Assembly: GCA_016748015.1 (NCBI GenBank)
Contig: JAAOMT010000073.1
Span: 88,177-152,176, forward strand
Reading direction: 5' to 3'
Length of the DNA stretch: 64,000 nucleotides
DNA from: Geosiphon pyriformis
Lineage: Eukaryota > Glomeromycota > Glomeromycetes > Archaeosporales > Geosiphonaceae
Part shown: piece after piece, positions 33,655-45,947 of the stretch
How positions within the stretch are numbered: the stretch's first letter is position 1
How the letters are laid out: every line of letters begins with the position of its first letter
The notes under the pieces: generated by a model
Databases searched by the model: none
What the model was told of the DNA's origin: nothing
Seen by the model: only the letters and a program-made list of their open reading frames with translations
Made by a program: the position numbers and the translations under genes

Positions 33655-34546
33655 TATTATCAGTAAAAATTTGAGTTATTAATTAATATAGAATTATACT
33701 TATAATTTTGATTATTAATTAATATATATTATTATTTTAAACTATTAATTATTATATTACTTAATTATTAAATATTATTATTTAATTAATAACTTGATTT
33801 ATACAAAACACAAATGTAATTAAATTGTAATGATCAAATTATGCAATATTTCAAACTATATAATATTTAAAAATTTGCTAAAATAATTAAAATTTGATAA
33901 AATATTCAATAATTTATCAAAATAATTAATAATTTGCAAAAATAACTTGTAACTTAATAAAATGTATTTTTGGTTTGCCAAAATATTAGAAAAAAAAATG
34001 TATTTTAATTTAAGATAATAATTAATTATTACAAATTAATTTAATAAAAACTTATCTTAAAAATTCAAAATTTTAATTATTACTAATTTAAAAATAACCA
34101 AATTAAAACTAAAATTTTGAAATTAATTATCTACCAATTTTAATAATTGTTAATATTTTTAAATCTGAAACAAAACTAATCTTTTTAAATATATTTTATT
34201 GTTTTTTTTTTTGTTTTTTTTTGTTTTTTTTATATTATTAAGTAGCCTATAGTTAAAATTTTCTGTAAAAAAGTTGATTTTTACAGCAAAATAATTACAT
34301 ATATTTAAATAGCTTATAAACAAAATATTTTTGTAAAAAAATTAATTTTTATTGCAAATTAATTATATAAATAATTAACACAAAATTGGTTATTTTATTA
34401 TAAATTTAATATATATAATTTAAAGTGTAAAAAATACTTTAAAAAAAAATTAGCTTATTAAAATTTATTAATTTTCAATAATAACAAAATTAATAGCAAA
34501 ATAATATTAATAATAACTAAAAAAAAACAAATATTTTTTGATAATA
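33655..34546 (+). repeat. Ancient AT-decayed family A LTR (plus strand)
   Basis: About 890 bp collinear with LTR copy 1 (321-1300). Clear matches are about 33800-33860 with 470-530 and 34235-34330 with 995-1090 (TAGCCTA...AAAGTTGA...ACAGCAAA). The decayed polypurine tract just upstream (AGTCTTAAAAAAGATTTTA) matches AGTCTTGAGGAGGAGGTTA at 302-320, so this is a 3' LTR with some ORF3 sequence to its left. Substitutions are almost only C-to-T and G-to-A. Confidence 0.78.
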
Positions 34547-37030
34547 ATTTTAATAACACTAAATAAATTTCAAATTAGTTTTTTAAAAAAAGTACATAAA
34601 CATATACAACAACCAGAAAATAAGAAATACTTTATATTATAATATTAACAAAAAACTTTTTAATATATTATTATTATAACAAATATAGTCTAATTATTAT
34701 TTAATATAATACAATTATATAGAGTTTTAAATTAAATATAATATATTTTTTTTATATTATTAGTTATTTAGCCAATTAAAATAACTATATTAACAAAAAT
34801 ATTATTATTTATACTAAAATATAATAACTATTTAATTTTATAACTAAAATAAATAGTTTAATTTTCTATTATTTTTAACAATTATTTAACAATAATTTAC
34901 ATTAAAATATTATTAATTAATAAGTTGTATCTTTTTATTTTTGTCTAAAGCTTAAAATTAAATAGTCAAATCTTATCTTTGTAACTTAATATTAAATTAT
35001 GCACAAAATTAACTAACTTAAAGATAATTAACTTTGTATTTTTATAAAAAGTTTAAGCTTTAGTCAATTAATATTTAAAAACAAATTTTTTGCATAAAAT
35101 CAGATATAAATTAATATTAGTAATATTTAGAAATATAAAAACTAGAACATAATAGTTAATAACAGATTTATATTAATTAAAAACTTTTAAAGTACAGAAT
35201 CTTTAGTCAATAAATTTTTGTAAACAATAATATTTAAGCTATAAACAAAACTATAATCTAAAAGTTTTATTTTTTTTCAATAAATATACAAGATATTTAG
35301 ATAATACTTATTATAAAATCTTTTTTTAATTATAATAGATAATTATTTTTGTAAAGTTTTTATTATATATATGTATAAATTAGCTATAAATTTGTTAATA
35401 TAACTAATTGTTATATAAAAATTAAAATATCAAACCAAAGAAATAAAATACTAATTAATGTTATTTTTTTATTTTTTTATTAAAAATTAACGAGTGAGGC
35501 CCAACCACAATGTTATTAAAATATAAAAAATTTACAACTTTAATTATATTATTTATTAAATTAATAAAATAATAAACATTATTAAAAATAATTTTGCTAT
35601 TTATCTTAAAATTTTTTTTTTGATATTAACTAATATTATTATTTTAGAATAAATTTAATTTGCCAATTTATTAGTATTATTTAGAATATTAAAATAAATT
35701 TTTATTTTTAAGTATTTTAATAATATATTTTTATTTTCTATATTACAAATATAATAATATTTTATTTAACAACTATTGTAAAAATTAGATATAAACAACT
35801 GTAATTTGGTCTAATAAGCATTTAAAACAGTTTAATTGTTTAAATAAATTATAATTTTAGCAAATATTAATATATACTTAAAAACCAAAGCAATAATTTG
35901 CAATTTAACCAAGATAAAAAAAAGTAAATTATGAATTTTTACATTAATATTTTGATCTAAAAACAGTTATATTACATATAATATTATTAATTAATATATA
36001 TAATAATTAATAAAACTATAATTTTTAATTTTAATAGTATTTTTACCAATAAAAATTGATTATTTAGTTTTAAAATAATCAATTTAAATTTGATTAATAA
36101 ATTCTATCAATATTTTTTGTTATAGTTTTATCAATTATATTTTAATTAATAGAATAATTTTAGATTTAAATAGCATAATATATAAACTTAATAGATATTA
36201 TTATAGAAATTTTTATTATTATTATAGTTTAATTTATACAACTATTTATTAATTTTTTGGAATTAATATTAATTATAATACTATTATTATTTATTATATT
36301 TATAGTTAACAATATTTTAAATTTAAATATAAAAATAACAAAAATAATTTTACTAAATTTTAAGAAAGTAAAAACTTTTTTAAAACTATTTATGCTTAAA
36401 AATATTTTTTTAATTATTTTTAATTTTTCTAAAATAAATTATTATTAATTGCAAAAAAATCAATATTTAATATAAATAACTTTTTAATAGAATATTAATT
36501 TTGATTATATAAAAAAAAATATTAAAATTAATTTTATTCAAAAACTTTGTAATTATTATTTTAGTTTTGATTTTAAGAGCTTTAAAAGTTGTATTTATAT
36601 TATTTGTATTTATATTATTTTATTATTATTAATATAATAACTTATTTTTTTTACCAAATATCATTTTTTATGTTAATACTATTTAATTTTATTATATTAT
36701 TGATATTAATATTATTTAATATGTTGTTAAATATAAATACCAAACAAACAAAAAAATTATTATTATTACTATTAAGCTTGAAAAAAAATTCAGTTTTCTG
36801 TTTTTTTTTAAAAATAATGCTTTGTTAGTAAAGCCAAAATTAATTTTTTTTGCATCTGTTTTTATATTTATATTATTACCAATACTATTAGTGGTCTTAT
36901 AATTGAAAAAAATTTAAAAGTATTAAATTAAATAATAAAAACTAAAGAAAAAAGAAAAAAAACTTTTTTTTAAAATCAACTTTTAAAAAAATTTAGAATA
37001 TTTAAAAGAAAAAAGTTTGGCTTTATTTTT
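34547..37030. other. AT-only DNA with no readable gene
   Basis: Extremely AT-rich. The short frames at 36257-36448 and 36589-36828 translate to I/L/F/N/K-rich strings expected by chance in such DNA. Probably decayed transposon sequence, but I could not align it to a family. It includes a small inverted repeat at 34943-35065. Confidence 0.5.
34943..35065. repeat. Short inverted repeat
   Basis: GTCTAAAGCTTAAA (34943-34956) and TTTAAGCTTTAGTC (35052-35065) are inverted copies matching at 13 of 14 positions, 95 bp apart. It could be a remnant of a small DNA element or a chance palindrome in AT-rich DNA. Confidence 0.35.
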
Positions 37031-37039
37031 AAAATTAAA

Positions 37040-37740
37040 ATAAGATTACTTAGAAAAATTTTTAACAATTAATATTTATTTTTAGATATTATTAAAAATA
37101 ATAATATTTTTTAAAAAAAACTGTTTTAGTTTTTATAATTTTAATTTAAAAAATTAAATTAAATAATATTATATTTTAATTAAATATAAATATATATTAA
37201 AATAGAATTTGTTTTATTTTTACAATTAAAATAATTTATTAAAAATAATTGTGTTAAATTATACAACAAAATGTTAATTTATGTTTATTTTTATAAACAT
37301 ATTATTATGGCTATTATTGTTTAAATTAAAAAATATTATCATTTACAACTAAATTAAAACACATTATTACAAATAATAATAATAATATAAAATCAATAGA
37401 AAAACTAGTATTAAATAAAAAACTGTAGTTTAAAACAATAGTAAAAAGTTTAAAGTTTTTACAAAATACAAAACTAAAAAACTTTTTTCAAAAATTTTAA
37501 AATAGTGAGCTATTGTTATAATAATAGTTGTGATAATATTAAAACTAGTTTTGATGACTATTTCGATTAAAAAAAACTTTTAGCCAAAAAGAAAGTAATG
37601 CTTTCAAAACAATTAAATATTGCATTACTTAAAGAAAATTATTTTGTCTAGTTGTTTTCACAACTGAAAGAACTTTCTGGTTGTGGCTATTTTAGTTGTT
37701 ATAAAAAAAGTAAGAGTTGCTCTGGTTATGTTCATAAAAA
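37040..37740. repeat. Dispersed AT-decayed repeat, copy 1
   Basis: Matches 50940-51690 in the same orientation over about 700 bp, with shared words such as ACTGTTTTAGT, CTATTGTTTAAATTAAAAAA, TTAGTTGTT/TAGTTATTATAAAAAAA and TTATGTTCAT/TTTGTTCAT. The identity of the element is not clear. Copies border both sides of the 38.0-48.0 kb gene block. Confidence 0.55.
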
Positions 37741-38008
37741 TTTTATTATTTTTAATTTGGTATTTTTTATCAAAATATATATTAATTCTTAAGTCTAAAT
37801 ATGTAAAATCATTTTAATTTAAATGGCAGTTTATATTTACACAATATTTTTTATTTTGTATTTTGAGCATGTTATTTTAGATATAATATATATACATATA
37901 TATATTAATAATAATTGAAATTTAAATAAAATTAAACGATCATTTTCAATTTATCATTCAAAAGTAGAAATTCATCAACTTTTAAATTCTCATAACTTAT
38001 ATTTAGCG
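37741..38008 (+). promoter_or_regulatory. AT-rich 5' flank of the syntaxin gene
   Basis: 268 bp between the decayed repeat and the start codon. It holds the upstream region of the SNARE gene. A TATATACATATATATA stretch lies about 120 bp upstream of the ATG, but I see no clear single promoter element. Confidence 0.35.
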
Positions 38009-39437
38009 ATGACAGACTTAACCTCAGAGTTTCGTAAATTGGTAGCTGAGATAACAGGTTCTCAAGACAAGAGCAAGCGTAATGATGTACTTCCACCTGT
38101 CAGAAAGAATCCACGCCTAGCACAGGATCCGTTTCTCAAAGAGGCTTACGAAATAGTAAGTCATGCGCGACACCCCCCCCTCTTGAGAAGAACACCTAAT
38201 AGAGAAACCCTTTTTGCCGGCAACAACTCACCCTCTGACTCGTCGTCGTCCCTCACTCTTTCAAGGCGTCTCACATTCATAACTTGAAGATTTTTTTGCT
38301 TTCGATTCGTCGCGTATATCTCAATCTCTCGCGTCACTCTGTAGGAGCCGGGTTTTCAAGATCCACTCCGCAAATAACGATATCTGATCTAAAGAATGAA
38401 CTCTTGACAACAGCTGGCTCACCCATCACCAGTCTGACAGATATAGAACGAGACGAGATTGATTTGCATGCGAAAGTGATCATGCAAAAGAGCATGGATC
38501 GAATCGAAAAATTGCAAGAAACTGAGCAAGGTGTGTATACATTTGCACATGCAGAATTCGTTGAATTCTCTTTTTTTTATAATGATGCCAGCCAACTATT
38601 TCTACAATTTTTCATGAAAATAGTTCGACAGAATTCCATATTGAATAATCCATGGTTCAAGATATTACCAAATTTACGGTTACCCGAAGAGCACGATATC
38701 ATTGCAGCTCATCGAAGTAGCGTAATCTGGTTGCTAAATATGCGCTTGATACAAGTATCAAAATTGCAAAAAGATCAACAGGAGGCGAGGATTCTCAAAG
38801 AAATTGAAAAACGAGAGAGGTGATCAATACTATCAATCAAAGGTTTCAAAAGTGTCGTTTTTATTGATCTAATTCTCTATAATATTTTTTAGCACACTCT
38901 TCAAGCAATCTTCGAAACCAATGACCCCACCATTAACTCTTCGTGATTTACTCGAGGAAGAGAAGAAAGCATCTCATAAAAGCAAAGAATCTGGTGACCT
39001 AATTGAAGATGATGACATTGAGCAACATTTAACCGCTGAACAGAAAATGATGCTTGAGCTGGAAAATGAGACAATGATGAAAGAACTTGAGTTCACCCTT
39101 AGTCAAGTCAAGTATGTTTGGCAAAAAATTAGTTGTGATTTGTTTCACCTGCAAAAAAGAATTAACAAATAAACTAATCATATTATCCAACAGTAAAGCC
39201 GAGCAAGCGTTGTTAGAGATTTCCAATCTTCAGTCTGTTTTATCTAATCATCTCGCCGTTCAGACACAACAAACTGATCGATTATACGCAGAAGCTATCG
39301 CTACTACCAGTCGTGTACAAGAAGGCAATCTCATGCTCACTAAAGCACGACAACGCGCATCAGATGCGCGGAAATGGATTCTCATTTTTTTAATTTTGGC
39401 AAGCTTTGTTTTATTGTTTTTAGATTGGTATGATTAA
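38009..39437 (+). CDS. UFE1: Syntaxin-18/Ufe1-type ER SNARE
   Basis: An ER-resident Q-SNARE for fusion of Golgi-derived vesicles with the ER. Five exons: 38009-38155, 38266-38530, 38624-38819, 38893-39111 and 39194-39437; the introns are 110, 93, 73 and 82 bp, all GT-AG. They join to 356 residues, close to the 335 of human syntaxin 18. The N-terminus (TSEFRKLVAEI...DPFLKEAYEI) and IFLLSIRRVYLN segment fit the syntaxin-18 N-domain. A SNARE coiled coil covers about residues 277-336 (EISNLQSVL...VQEGNLML). The C-terminal membrane anchor ends LLFLDWYD, as in the human protein. Intron 2 (93 bp) is in frame and has no stop, so retention would add 31 residues. The first intron was placed to restore the conserved sequence. 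It is convergent with ADE2. Confidence 0.9.
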
Positions 39438-39793
39438 TTTCATGTATGGCAAGATGCAAAGGATATTGGCTGGTTTTAATGTACATTTAAAAATATCGTA
39501 ACTTTAGGAGTAAGATAACTATTTGCTCATAATTGATCAAGGGCTTCTGTGAACGAAACTACTTTTTGAAAAAAATTTTATTCTCTGGGTAAACCCTTAA
39601 TTTAAAAAATTAGTGTTGTATTATAATCCTTGAAGGGAAAGGGATCCTGAATAAGATTAAATATTAAAAGGAATGGCTCTTTTAAATGCTTTGACTATTG
39701 AACTTGTTACTAAATAATGGATTAGTTCATACCTTTTTTCCGAGAAAAATTTCATGGGAATAAGATATTCGGTAAAATTTTCTAATTGAGTAA
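39438..39793. other. Convergent intergenic region between the SNARE gene and ADE2
   Basis: 356 bp that must hold the 3' ends of both transcripts. It is moderately AT-rich with no ORF and no repeat that I recognise. Confidence 0.6.
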
Positions 39794-41659
39794 TCATGAA
39801 TAATTCTCCCAGCCTATCTTTTCTAATCTTTCCACTTTGTCGAGAACCTCTTTTTCTTGATTTTCCATGAATTCTACCATCTTATCCAAATAAGAAGGAA
39901 TGAATGCACCAATCTGTCGAACTGCCAACAAACCAGCATTAGTTGAATTGTTGATCGCGACAGTGGCAACAGGAACACCGCGCTATTGATATGGAACAGT
40001 GATTAATCAAAATCAAAATCGATTTTAAAGGAGTAAGTCCATGAATAAAAAAATATACCGGCATTTGCACGATGCTATATAATGAATCGATCCCTTCCAA
40101 AATCTTTCCTTTGACCGGAACACCAATTACTGGTAATGGGGTCAACGCAGCAACCATACCTGGTAAATGAGCCGCTCCTCCAGCTCCAGCGACAATCACT
40201 TTTAAGCCCCTTTTGTGTGCACTTCGAGCATACTCTACCATTCGAAGAGGGGTCCGGTGTGCGGATACAATCGAGAGTTCGAAGGGAATTTTAAAGTTTT
40301 TCAAAACTTCAGCACAATTTTTCATTGTTGGCAAGTCTGAATCAGAACCCATTATAATCCCTACTAAAGGTTGTATACTAGTAGGCGGGAAGTCATTTTC
40401 ATCTATAGCTTTCATAATAGGGGTAATACGATCATACAATTGTGTCATAGAATCCGCAACCACAGTTACATGACCCATTTTTCTGCCTTTTTTGCATTCT
40501 TTTTTCCCGTACAAATGTATAGTAGCCCCAGGAGTCGTCAATGCAACCATAGCCGATCGCAGAGTTTCCTGCCAACTCGTTGAGACGCCGAGAATATTCA
40601 CCATGGCAGCTGCAGGTACTTTCAGAGAAGTACTACCTAATGGCATATCTAAGATAGCGCGAAGATGGTTTTCATATTGTGAAGTTTCGCACGCCTCGAT
40701 TGTATAATGTCCGGAATTGTGAGGCCTTGGTGCGATTTCATTGATTAAGATAGTATCTTTCAAGGAGCCAAACAAATATTAGAGCAAATGAATATTAATT
40801 AATGCAAATGAAATTTATTACCATCTTGTAACAAGAACATTTCTACCCCAAACACGCCGGCTCCTTCCAAGACTTTGATTGCCCTTTCTGCGACTTCTTT
40901 TGCGCGATCCATAATAACGCCACTCACCTGAGCTGGTGCAATAACTAAATGACAAATGTTTTCTTTGTGGATGGTTTCTACTACTGGGTAACTTTTAAGC
41001 TCTCCACTCACGTTGCGAACCACCATTACAGCCAATTCTTTTTTAAAATTTGCCCATTTTTCAGCATATAAAGGTTTTTTGAAATTACCAAGGAGTCTCA
41101 ATCCTTCCTCAATATTCGAAAATTCATTCTGAAGTAGGTAATTTCCTCTACCATCGTATGCCATAGTCTTTGATTTTAGCATAAGAGGAAAGGAAAATAA
41201 TCGAGCAGCATTTTCGATATCTTCTTTAGATTTTATTTCAACAAAATCAACCACAGAAATTCCATATTTGACAAGGTGTGTCTTTTGTAAATACTTGTCT
41301 TGAATCAAACGTATAATCTGAGGTGAAGGGTGGATTACATAGTTAGAGGCTGCTAACTCCTCTAAAACTTCGACATTGACGTGTTCTATTTCTATTGTCA
41401 ATATATGAGCTGCTTTTGCTAGCTCTCTTATCTTTTCAGGGTCTTTGAAGTCGCCTTCAACATGTACATTTGTTGCTTGTATTTGTTTTGCAGGGGCATC
41501 AGGAAGACTGTCCAAAATAACCACACCAATATTCAATCGGGAAGCCGCTTCAACGAACATACGGCCTAACTGGCCTCCTCCTAGGACTCCTACAGTCCCG
41601 GAAAACAATTTTCCTTTTGCAGTGGTTGGCGAGGATGTCTTAGAAAATTCGGTCGACAT
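39794..41659 (-). CDS. ADE2: Phosphoribosylaminoimidazole carboxylase (PurK-PurE fusion)
   Basis: Converts AIR to CAIR in de novo purine synthesis. Three exons on the minus strand: 41659-40822, 40756-40059 and 39982-39794, with introns of 65 and 76 bp (GT-AG), giving 574 residues (yeast Ade2 is 571). The N-terminal PurK part shows [12 protein letters not shown] near residue 25, [10 protein letters not shown] in the ATP-grasp fold and [15 protein letters not shown] at about 284-298, which spans the first splice. The C-terminal PurE part (about 410-574) has [17 protein letters not shown] and [12 protein letters not shown]. All key blocks are present. The start ATG at 41659 is followed by a short variable leader before the PurK domain. 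No frame damage is seen. Confidence 0.97.
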
Positions 41660-42391
41660 TGCATAAGCTAAGAGCCCGCGATGATAAGTGAAATTAAAAA
41701 ATTATCAGATTATCAGGACTTGGCTAAGCCACCCAGAATTAAAATCACACGATATTTATTTAATTTTAAATAAAAATTTTTAATTCATAAAATAATTATT
41801 AGCTTTTTATTTTTTTAAAATATTTTTGTAAACTATAAAATGATTATTATTATTATTATTAATTTTTTAAAAACATACATCTTTATTATTATTTAAAAAG
41901 ATTTTAACTATTTTAACTTATTAATTATTACTGGTTTTTATATATATATATAACTATAGATACTTAACAAAAAACTTTTATTAAGTATTATTGACTTTTT
42001 TTGTGTAAATATAATTATAAATTCTTAATTAGGGTTAAAAACAACAATATTCTATATTTAAAAATAATAATAATTTTTTTTACATATTATATAATTTATA
42101 ATAATCCAAGTTTTTCTATTCATAAAAAAAATTTTGCTAAAATAATAATACTTAAAAAGCTTTAAATATTTAATATTAAGTTTAATATAAATAAAATGGC
42201 TGTATAATTATTTTGTTAATGTTAATTTAGTTATTATTATGTAAAGTTTGCTTTTATAGATTCAATTTAGTCTAGTTTTAACTGGCTTAAATGATTAATT
42301 ATATATAAAAAATGCATAAATTACAGATATCTTGTAGAGTTTTTAACTTTTTTTTGTTATAATTAATAATTAGATTATAATTTGTTAAAGC

Positions 42392-42392
<1 letters not shown>

Positions 42393-42488
<96 letters not shown>
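42393..42488. repeat. (AAT)n microsatellite
   Basis: About 32 uninterrupted TAA/AAT units. Confidence 0.95.
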
Positions 42489-42490
<2 letters not shown>

Positions 42491-43568
42491 TATAAATTAT
42501 AAAGATATTAAGTTATATTAAATTTAAATTTAAAAAAATTTAATATTATTGAGTTAAATAAAATTTAATGTTTATTTAAAATAATTGCTAATTAAAATGA
42601 GTGTTTATTTTTATGCAAATTTTTTTAAGTAATTACTTATATTTCCAAAAATTAATCAACAAAAAATTTATTTTTTAAAAAGATTTGGAAAATAACAACA
42701 ATAATAATAAATTAAATAAAAAAAATTGTAAAAAAATTGCTTGTAAAAAAAATTGATTTTTAATTTTTAACTTTTTTTGCTAATAGACTAAATTCTTTTG
42801 CAAGAAAGTAATTTGATTTTTTCATTAATTAAAATCCAAATAGTTTAAGTTTGATAGCATCTGGTCTTTTTTCCGAAATCTTCACAGCAATTACTTCTTT
42901 TAAATAAAGAGGAACAATATATTATACGAGCTGATTGGACTGTCAAAGAGCATTCAGACTTTGACCTATTATTGATGACAATCCAATGACAACCTAAAAA
43001 AATAGATATTTATTTTTTGTTTGTAAAGTCACAAGTTCACTTTGCCCCTTATAATTTGATAACTAGTTTAAACACGTGTAAACCAAATAATTACATTTTG
43101 ATCGATATCGGGGATATAACGCAAAAATAATCCTTTAATACTGAAACTATTGGAAAAAAACCAATTAGGTTACGAATTTCCTGATGAGCAAACTTTTAAC
43201 ATTTCAAATTATTACCTTTCTTTGTTCCGGACGATTTAGACGGTAAATATCAAAATTTGTTTACTTTTTCCCTAAAAATTCCCCTTATCAGATCCTATTA
43301 ATCGCAAACAAAGGTAGTGTCCATCTCAGAAAAAACGGGTTAAAATGTTTTATAAAACTATTCAAAGCTTCTGGATAGTTTAGGTGCTTATCAATGCGCA
43401 TAAAGAACTAACCTTAACGAAAATTGGTTTACAAAAACCATAAAACAATGGTATAAAGGTCCAGTTAGTCCGATCCCAAAAATTGGGTAAAAATTTTTTG
43501 CTTGGGATTTTGCCCAAAGGGAAAGACGAGTCTGTTCTACTTCCGGCAAATAATAACAGGCTCTTATT

Positions 43569-43688
43569 ATGCTGAATTTTTTAGAAACACTTACCTGGGA
43601 TCTAATGGATGCTGATATGTGTCTGGCTAAAGCATTCCTTCAGGCTAAAAAAATCTATAAAGAGATGACGCAAGATGATTATTATTGA
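43569..43688 (+). other. Doubtful small ORF or gene remnant
   Basis: ATG to TGA, 39 codons, with more even codon use than the surrounding DNA (segments LMDADMCLAKAFLQAKK and MTQDDYY). It might be an exon or a remnant of a lost gene. No family is recognised. Confidence 0.2.
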
Positions 43689-44249
43689 TTAATATGTTCT
43701 GGTGTAATCAACATCAGGATTCCAATATGGTCTGGTTGTGACGCAAAGATCCCTCGCGAATTGAACTTTAAACAGTATATTTAATTTATACAAATTACAT
43801 TTTAAATTCAAAAAAGTCATGGAAATTTTTATTAGATGATCTTCGGGCAAGATTTTTCTGCCCATACTGCATTTTCTATAAAAAAAAATTTATTTTTTAC
43901 AATCTAATTTAAAAATGTAAATTAAAATTTTTTATGTTAACTTATAAAAACTTTTACTCTAGTCTCAGTAAACCCATAAGCAGGAGGGTTTCATAATTGT
44001 TGAAAGCCCCATGAGGAGAAACTACTGTTTAGTTATTTAACGGCTATTTGGAAAGAAACCTAATCCTTAAATGTGTTCATTAATATTTGATTATGAATGA
44101 AATCACACCAATGTCACGCCAAAATCAAATCATTGAATAAAATATAAAATATAAAATGTCATTTTCATCTTCATTTTTTTTTTTTTGCCAACTAATAATC
44201 AAAGTATTATTCACAAAATTTTGTCAAAAAGAAAACTCAAACAGAAACG

Positions 44250-45947
44250 ATGTCAATTACAGAAACGAAAGAAACTGATCCACTGCTTAAAAATGGGTGC
44301 GTGAGCACTCAACCAAACTATACTCTGTATCATAATTCTACTAATGACAATAGTTTTTCGAAAAATCGTCTCGTCAAAAATGACGCTGAACCAGCAACAC
44401 TATCAAACCAACCAATATTCGATCAAACAGCCGAACTATCATTAAAAGATCGAATCATGGTTTGTATTGGTTTGATGGCGGCAGTTTTCTTGTCCGCGTT
44501 AGATCAAACGATCATTGCTATAGCATTGCCAAAGATCGGATCAGAATTCAACGCATTATCCGAGATCGCTTGGGTTGGGACATCTTACATGCTCACCTGC
44601 ACCGCAACACAAACAATCTTTGCCAAATTATCAGATATTTTTGGGAGGAAGACCATTTTTTTAGTCTCAATTGAAATATTCACCGTTGGATCAATATTTT
44701 GTGGGGCTGCGCCAGACATGCGTTTGTTAATCATTAGCCGTGGAATTGCTGGGATCGGTTGTGGTGGAATTATTTCGATGGTGGCCATTATCATCACGGA
44801 AATTGTACCATTACGTGAACGTGGCAAATATCAAAGTATCATTAGTGTTACTTATACTTTGGCCGCGGTAATTGGACCTTTAGTTGGTGGCGCTCTCACC
44901 GACCACGCATCATGGCGATGGGCATTTTATCTGAATGTTCCAGTTGGAATCCTTACAATCTGGATAATTTGGAAACTTTTAAATCTACCAAAGGTGAGCG
45001 GCACCTTACGAGAAAAGTTGTGTCGCATAGATTATGCTGGAAGCCTGGCCTTTACCATATCTATGGTTTCGATCTTGTTATCACTTAGCTTGGGAGGCAA
45101 TGATGATCACCAATGGGGATCACCAGAAATTATCACCTTGCTCATTACTGGTTTCTTGTTTGTCTTAATATTCATCTTGATTGAAGTTAAGGTGGCAAAG
45201 GAACCGATCATCCCGATACATCTATTCAAAAATATCAATGTACTTTTCTCTCTCATTTCCAATTTCGCGATCGGTATGGTATTCCTGGGAATGATATATT
45301 ACACCTCAATTTACTATCAAGCGGTTAAAGGACAAAATGCTACTAAAGCAGGATTACAACTGGTCCCATTAATTTCCGGTATCCTGTTATTTTCAGTTTT
45401 GTCTGGTTTCGCCGCCAGTATCACTGGGCGATATCTTGGCTGGATTCTTTCTGGTTATGTATTAGTAGGAATCGGATCGGTACTAATATCTACGGCTGAT
45501 GAAAATACCAATCAATTTCAGCTAATCGTTTATCTTTCCATCTTTGGTACCGGATTCGGAACTTCATTTCAAACCGCTCTTTTAGCTCCTCAATCCTCGG
45601 TTGTTTACAAAGATGTAGCGCTCGTGACAGCATTGGTGGTTTTTATTCGAAATATTGGTGGTATCTTGGGTTTGGCAATTTATGCATCGACTTTTAATAA
45701 CACCTTGGTAAAATTATTGGTTGAAGTATTACCTGATGATATTCCAATTGATCAGGTGTTAAATTCTATCGAGTACGTGTATAGTTTACCACCAGAGATC
45801 CGAGAACCGGTGATTCATGCTTATGCAAAAGCAATACAAACTGCCCATTGGATTGGATTACCCGCCTCAATTGTGGCAATATTCTTCACCTTGTTCATCA
45901 AGCATCGACCATTGACAAGAACTTTAGGTCCTAGTATCACGGAATGA
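44250..45947 (+). CDS. MFS drug:H+ antiporter-type exporter (DHA2-like, 14 helices)
   Basis: A single-exon gene for 565 residues, typical of fungal 14-helix MFS exporters, which move drugs, toxins or other small molecules out of the cell or into the vacuole by proton exchange. After a polar N-terminus of about 65 residues come LDQTIIAIALPKI (helix 1), WVGTSYMLT, the loop 2-3 signature KLSDIFGRKTIF, RGIAGIGCGG, LRERGKYQ, the antiporter motif C form GPLVGGALTDHASWRWAFYLNVP, and further helices to the C-terminus. The start ATG at 44250 sits in the context GAAACGATGTC. The substrate cannot be read from sequence. It has no intron, unlike most of its multi-exon neighbours, and shows no damage. Confidence 0.95.
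   Translation: MSITETKETDPLLKNGCVSTQPNYTLYHNSTNDNSFSKNRLVKNDAEPATLSNQPIFDQTAELSLKDRIMVCIGLMAAVFLSALDQTIIAIALPKIGSEFNALSEIAWVGTSYMLTCTATQTIFAKLSDIFGRKTIFLVSIEIFTVGSIFCGAAPDMRLLIISRGIAGIGCGGIISMVAIIITEIVPLRERGKYQSIISVTYTLAAVIGPLVGGALTDHASWRWAFYLNVPVGILTIWIIWKLLNLPKVSGTLREKLCRIDYAGSLAFTISMVSILLSLSLGGNDDHQWGSPEIITLLITGFLFVLIFILIEVKVAKEPIIPIHLFKNINVLFSLISNFAIGMVFLGMIYYTSIYYQAVKGQNATKAGLQLVPLISGILLFSVLSGFAASITGRYLGWILSGYVLVGIGSVLISTADENTNQFQLIVYLSIFGTGFGTSFQTALLAPQSSVVYKDVALVTALVVFIRNIGGILGLAIYASTFNNTLVKLLVEVLPDDIPIDQVLNSIEYVYSLPPEIREPVIHAYAKAIQTAHWIGLPASIVAIFFTLFIKHRPLTRTLGPSITE

Larger units (their letters stand above)
41660..44249. other. Intergenic region between ADE2 and the MFS gene
   Basis: 2.6 kb. 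About 41760-42840 is AT-only DNA like the decayed transposon layer and includes a 96-bp trinucleotide repeat. From 42850 the composition is more normal, without a gene I recognise; one 39-codon frame at 43569-43688 stands out weakly. A TATAAAATATAAAAT-type stretch near 44140-44155, about 100 bp before the MFS start, may be its promoter. The divergent promoters of ADE2 and the MFS gene must lie here. Confidence 0.5.

Noticed and set aside
36257-36828. ORFs of 63 and 79 codons in AT-only DNA
   Set aside because: The products are runs of I, L, F, N and K, as expected by chance. No motif.
38341-38360. Possible 20-bp intron in the syntaxin gene (GTAGGA...CAAG)
   Set aside because: Too short for a spliceosomal intron, and the frame reads through it without damage.
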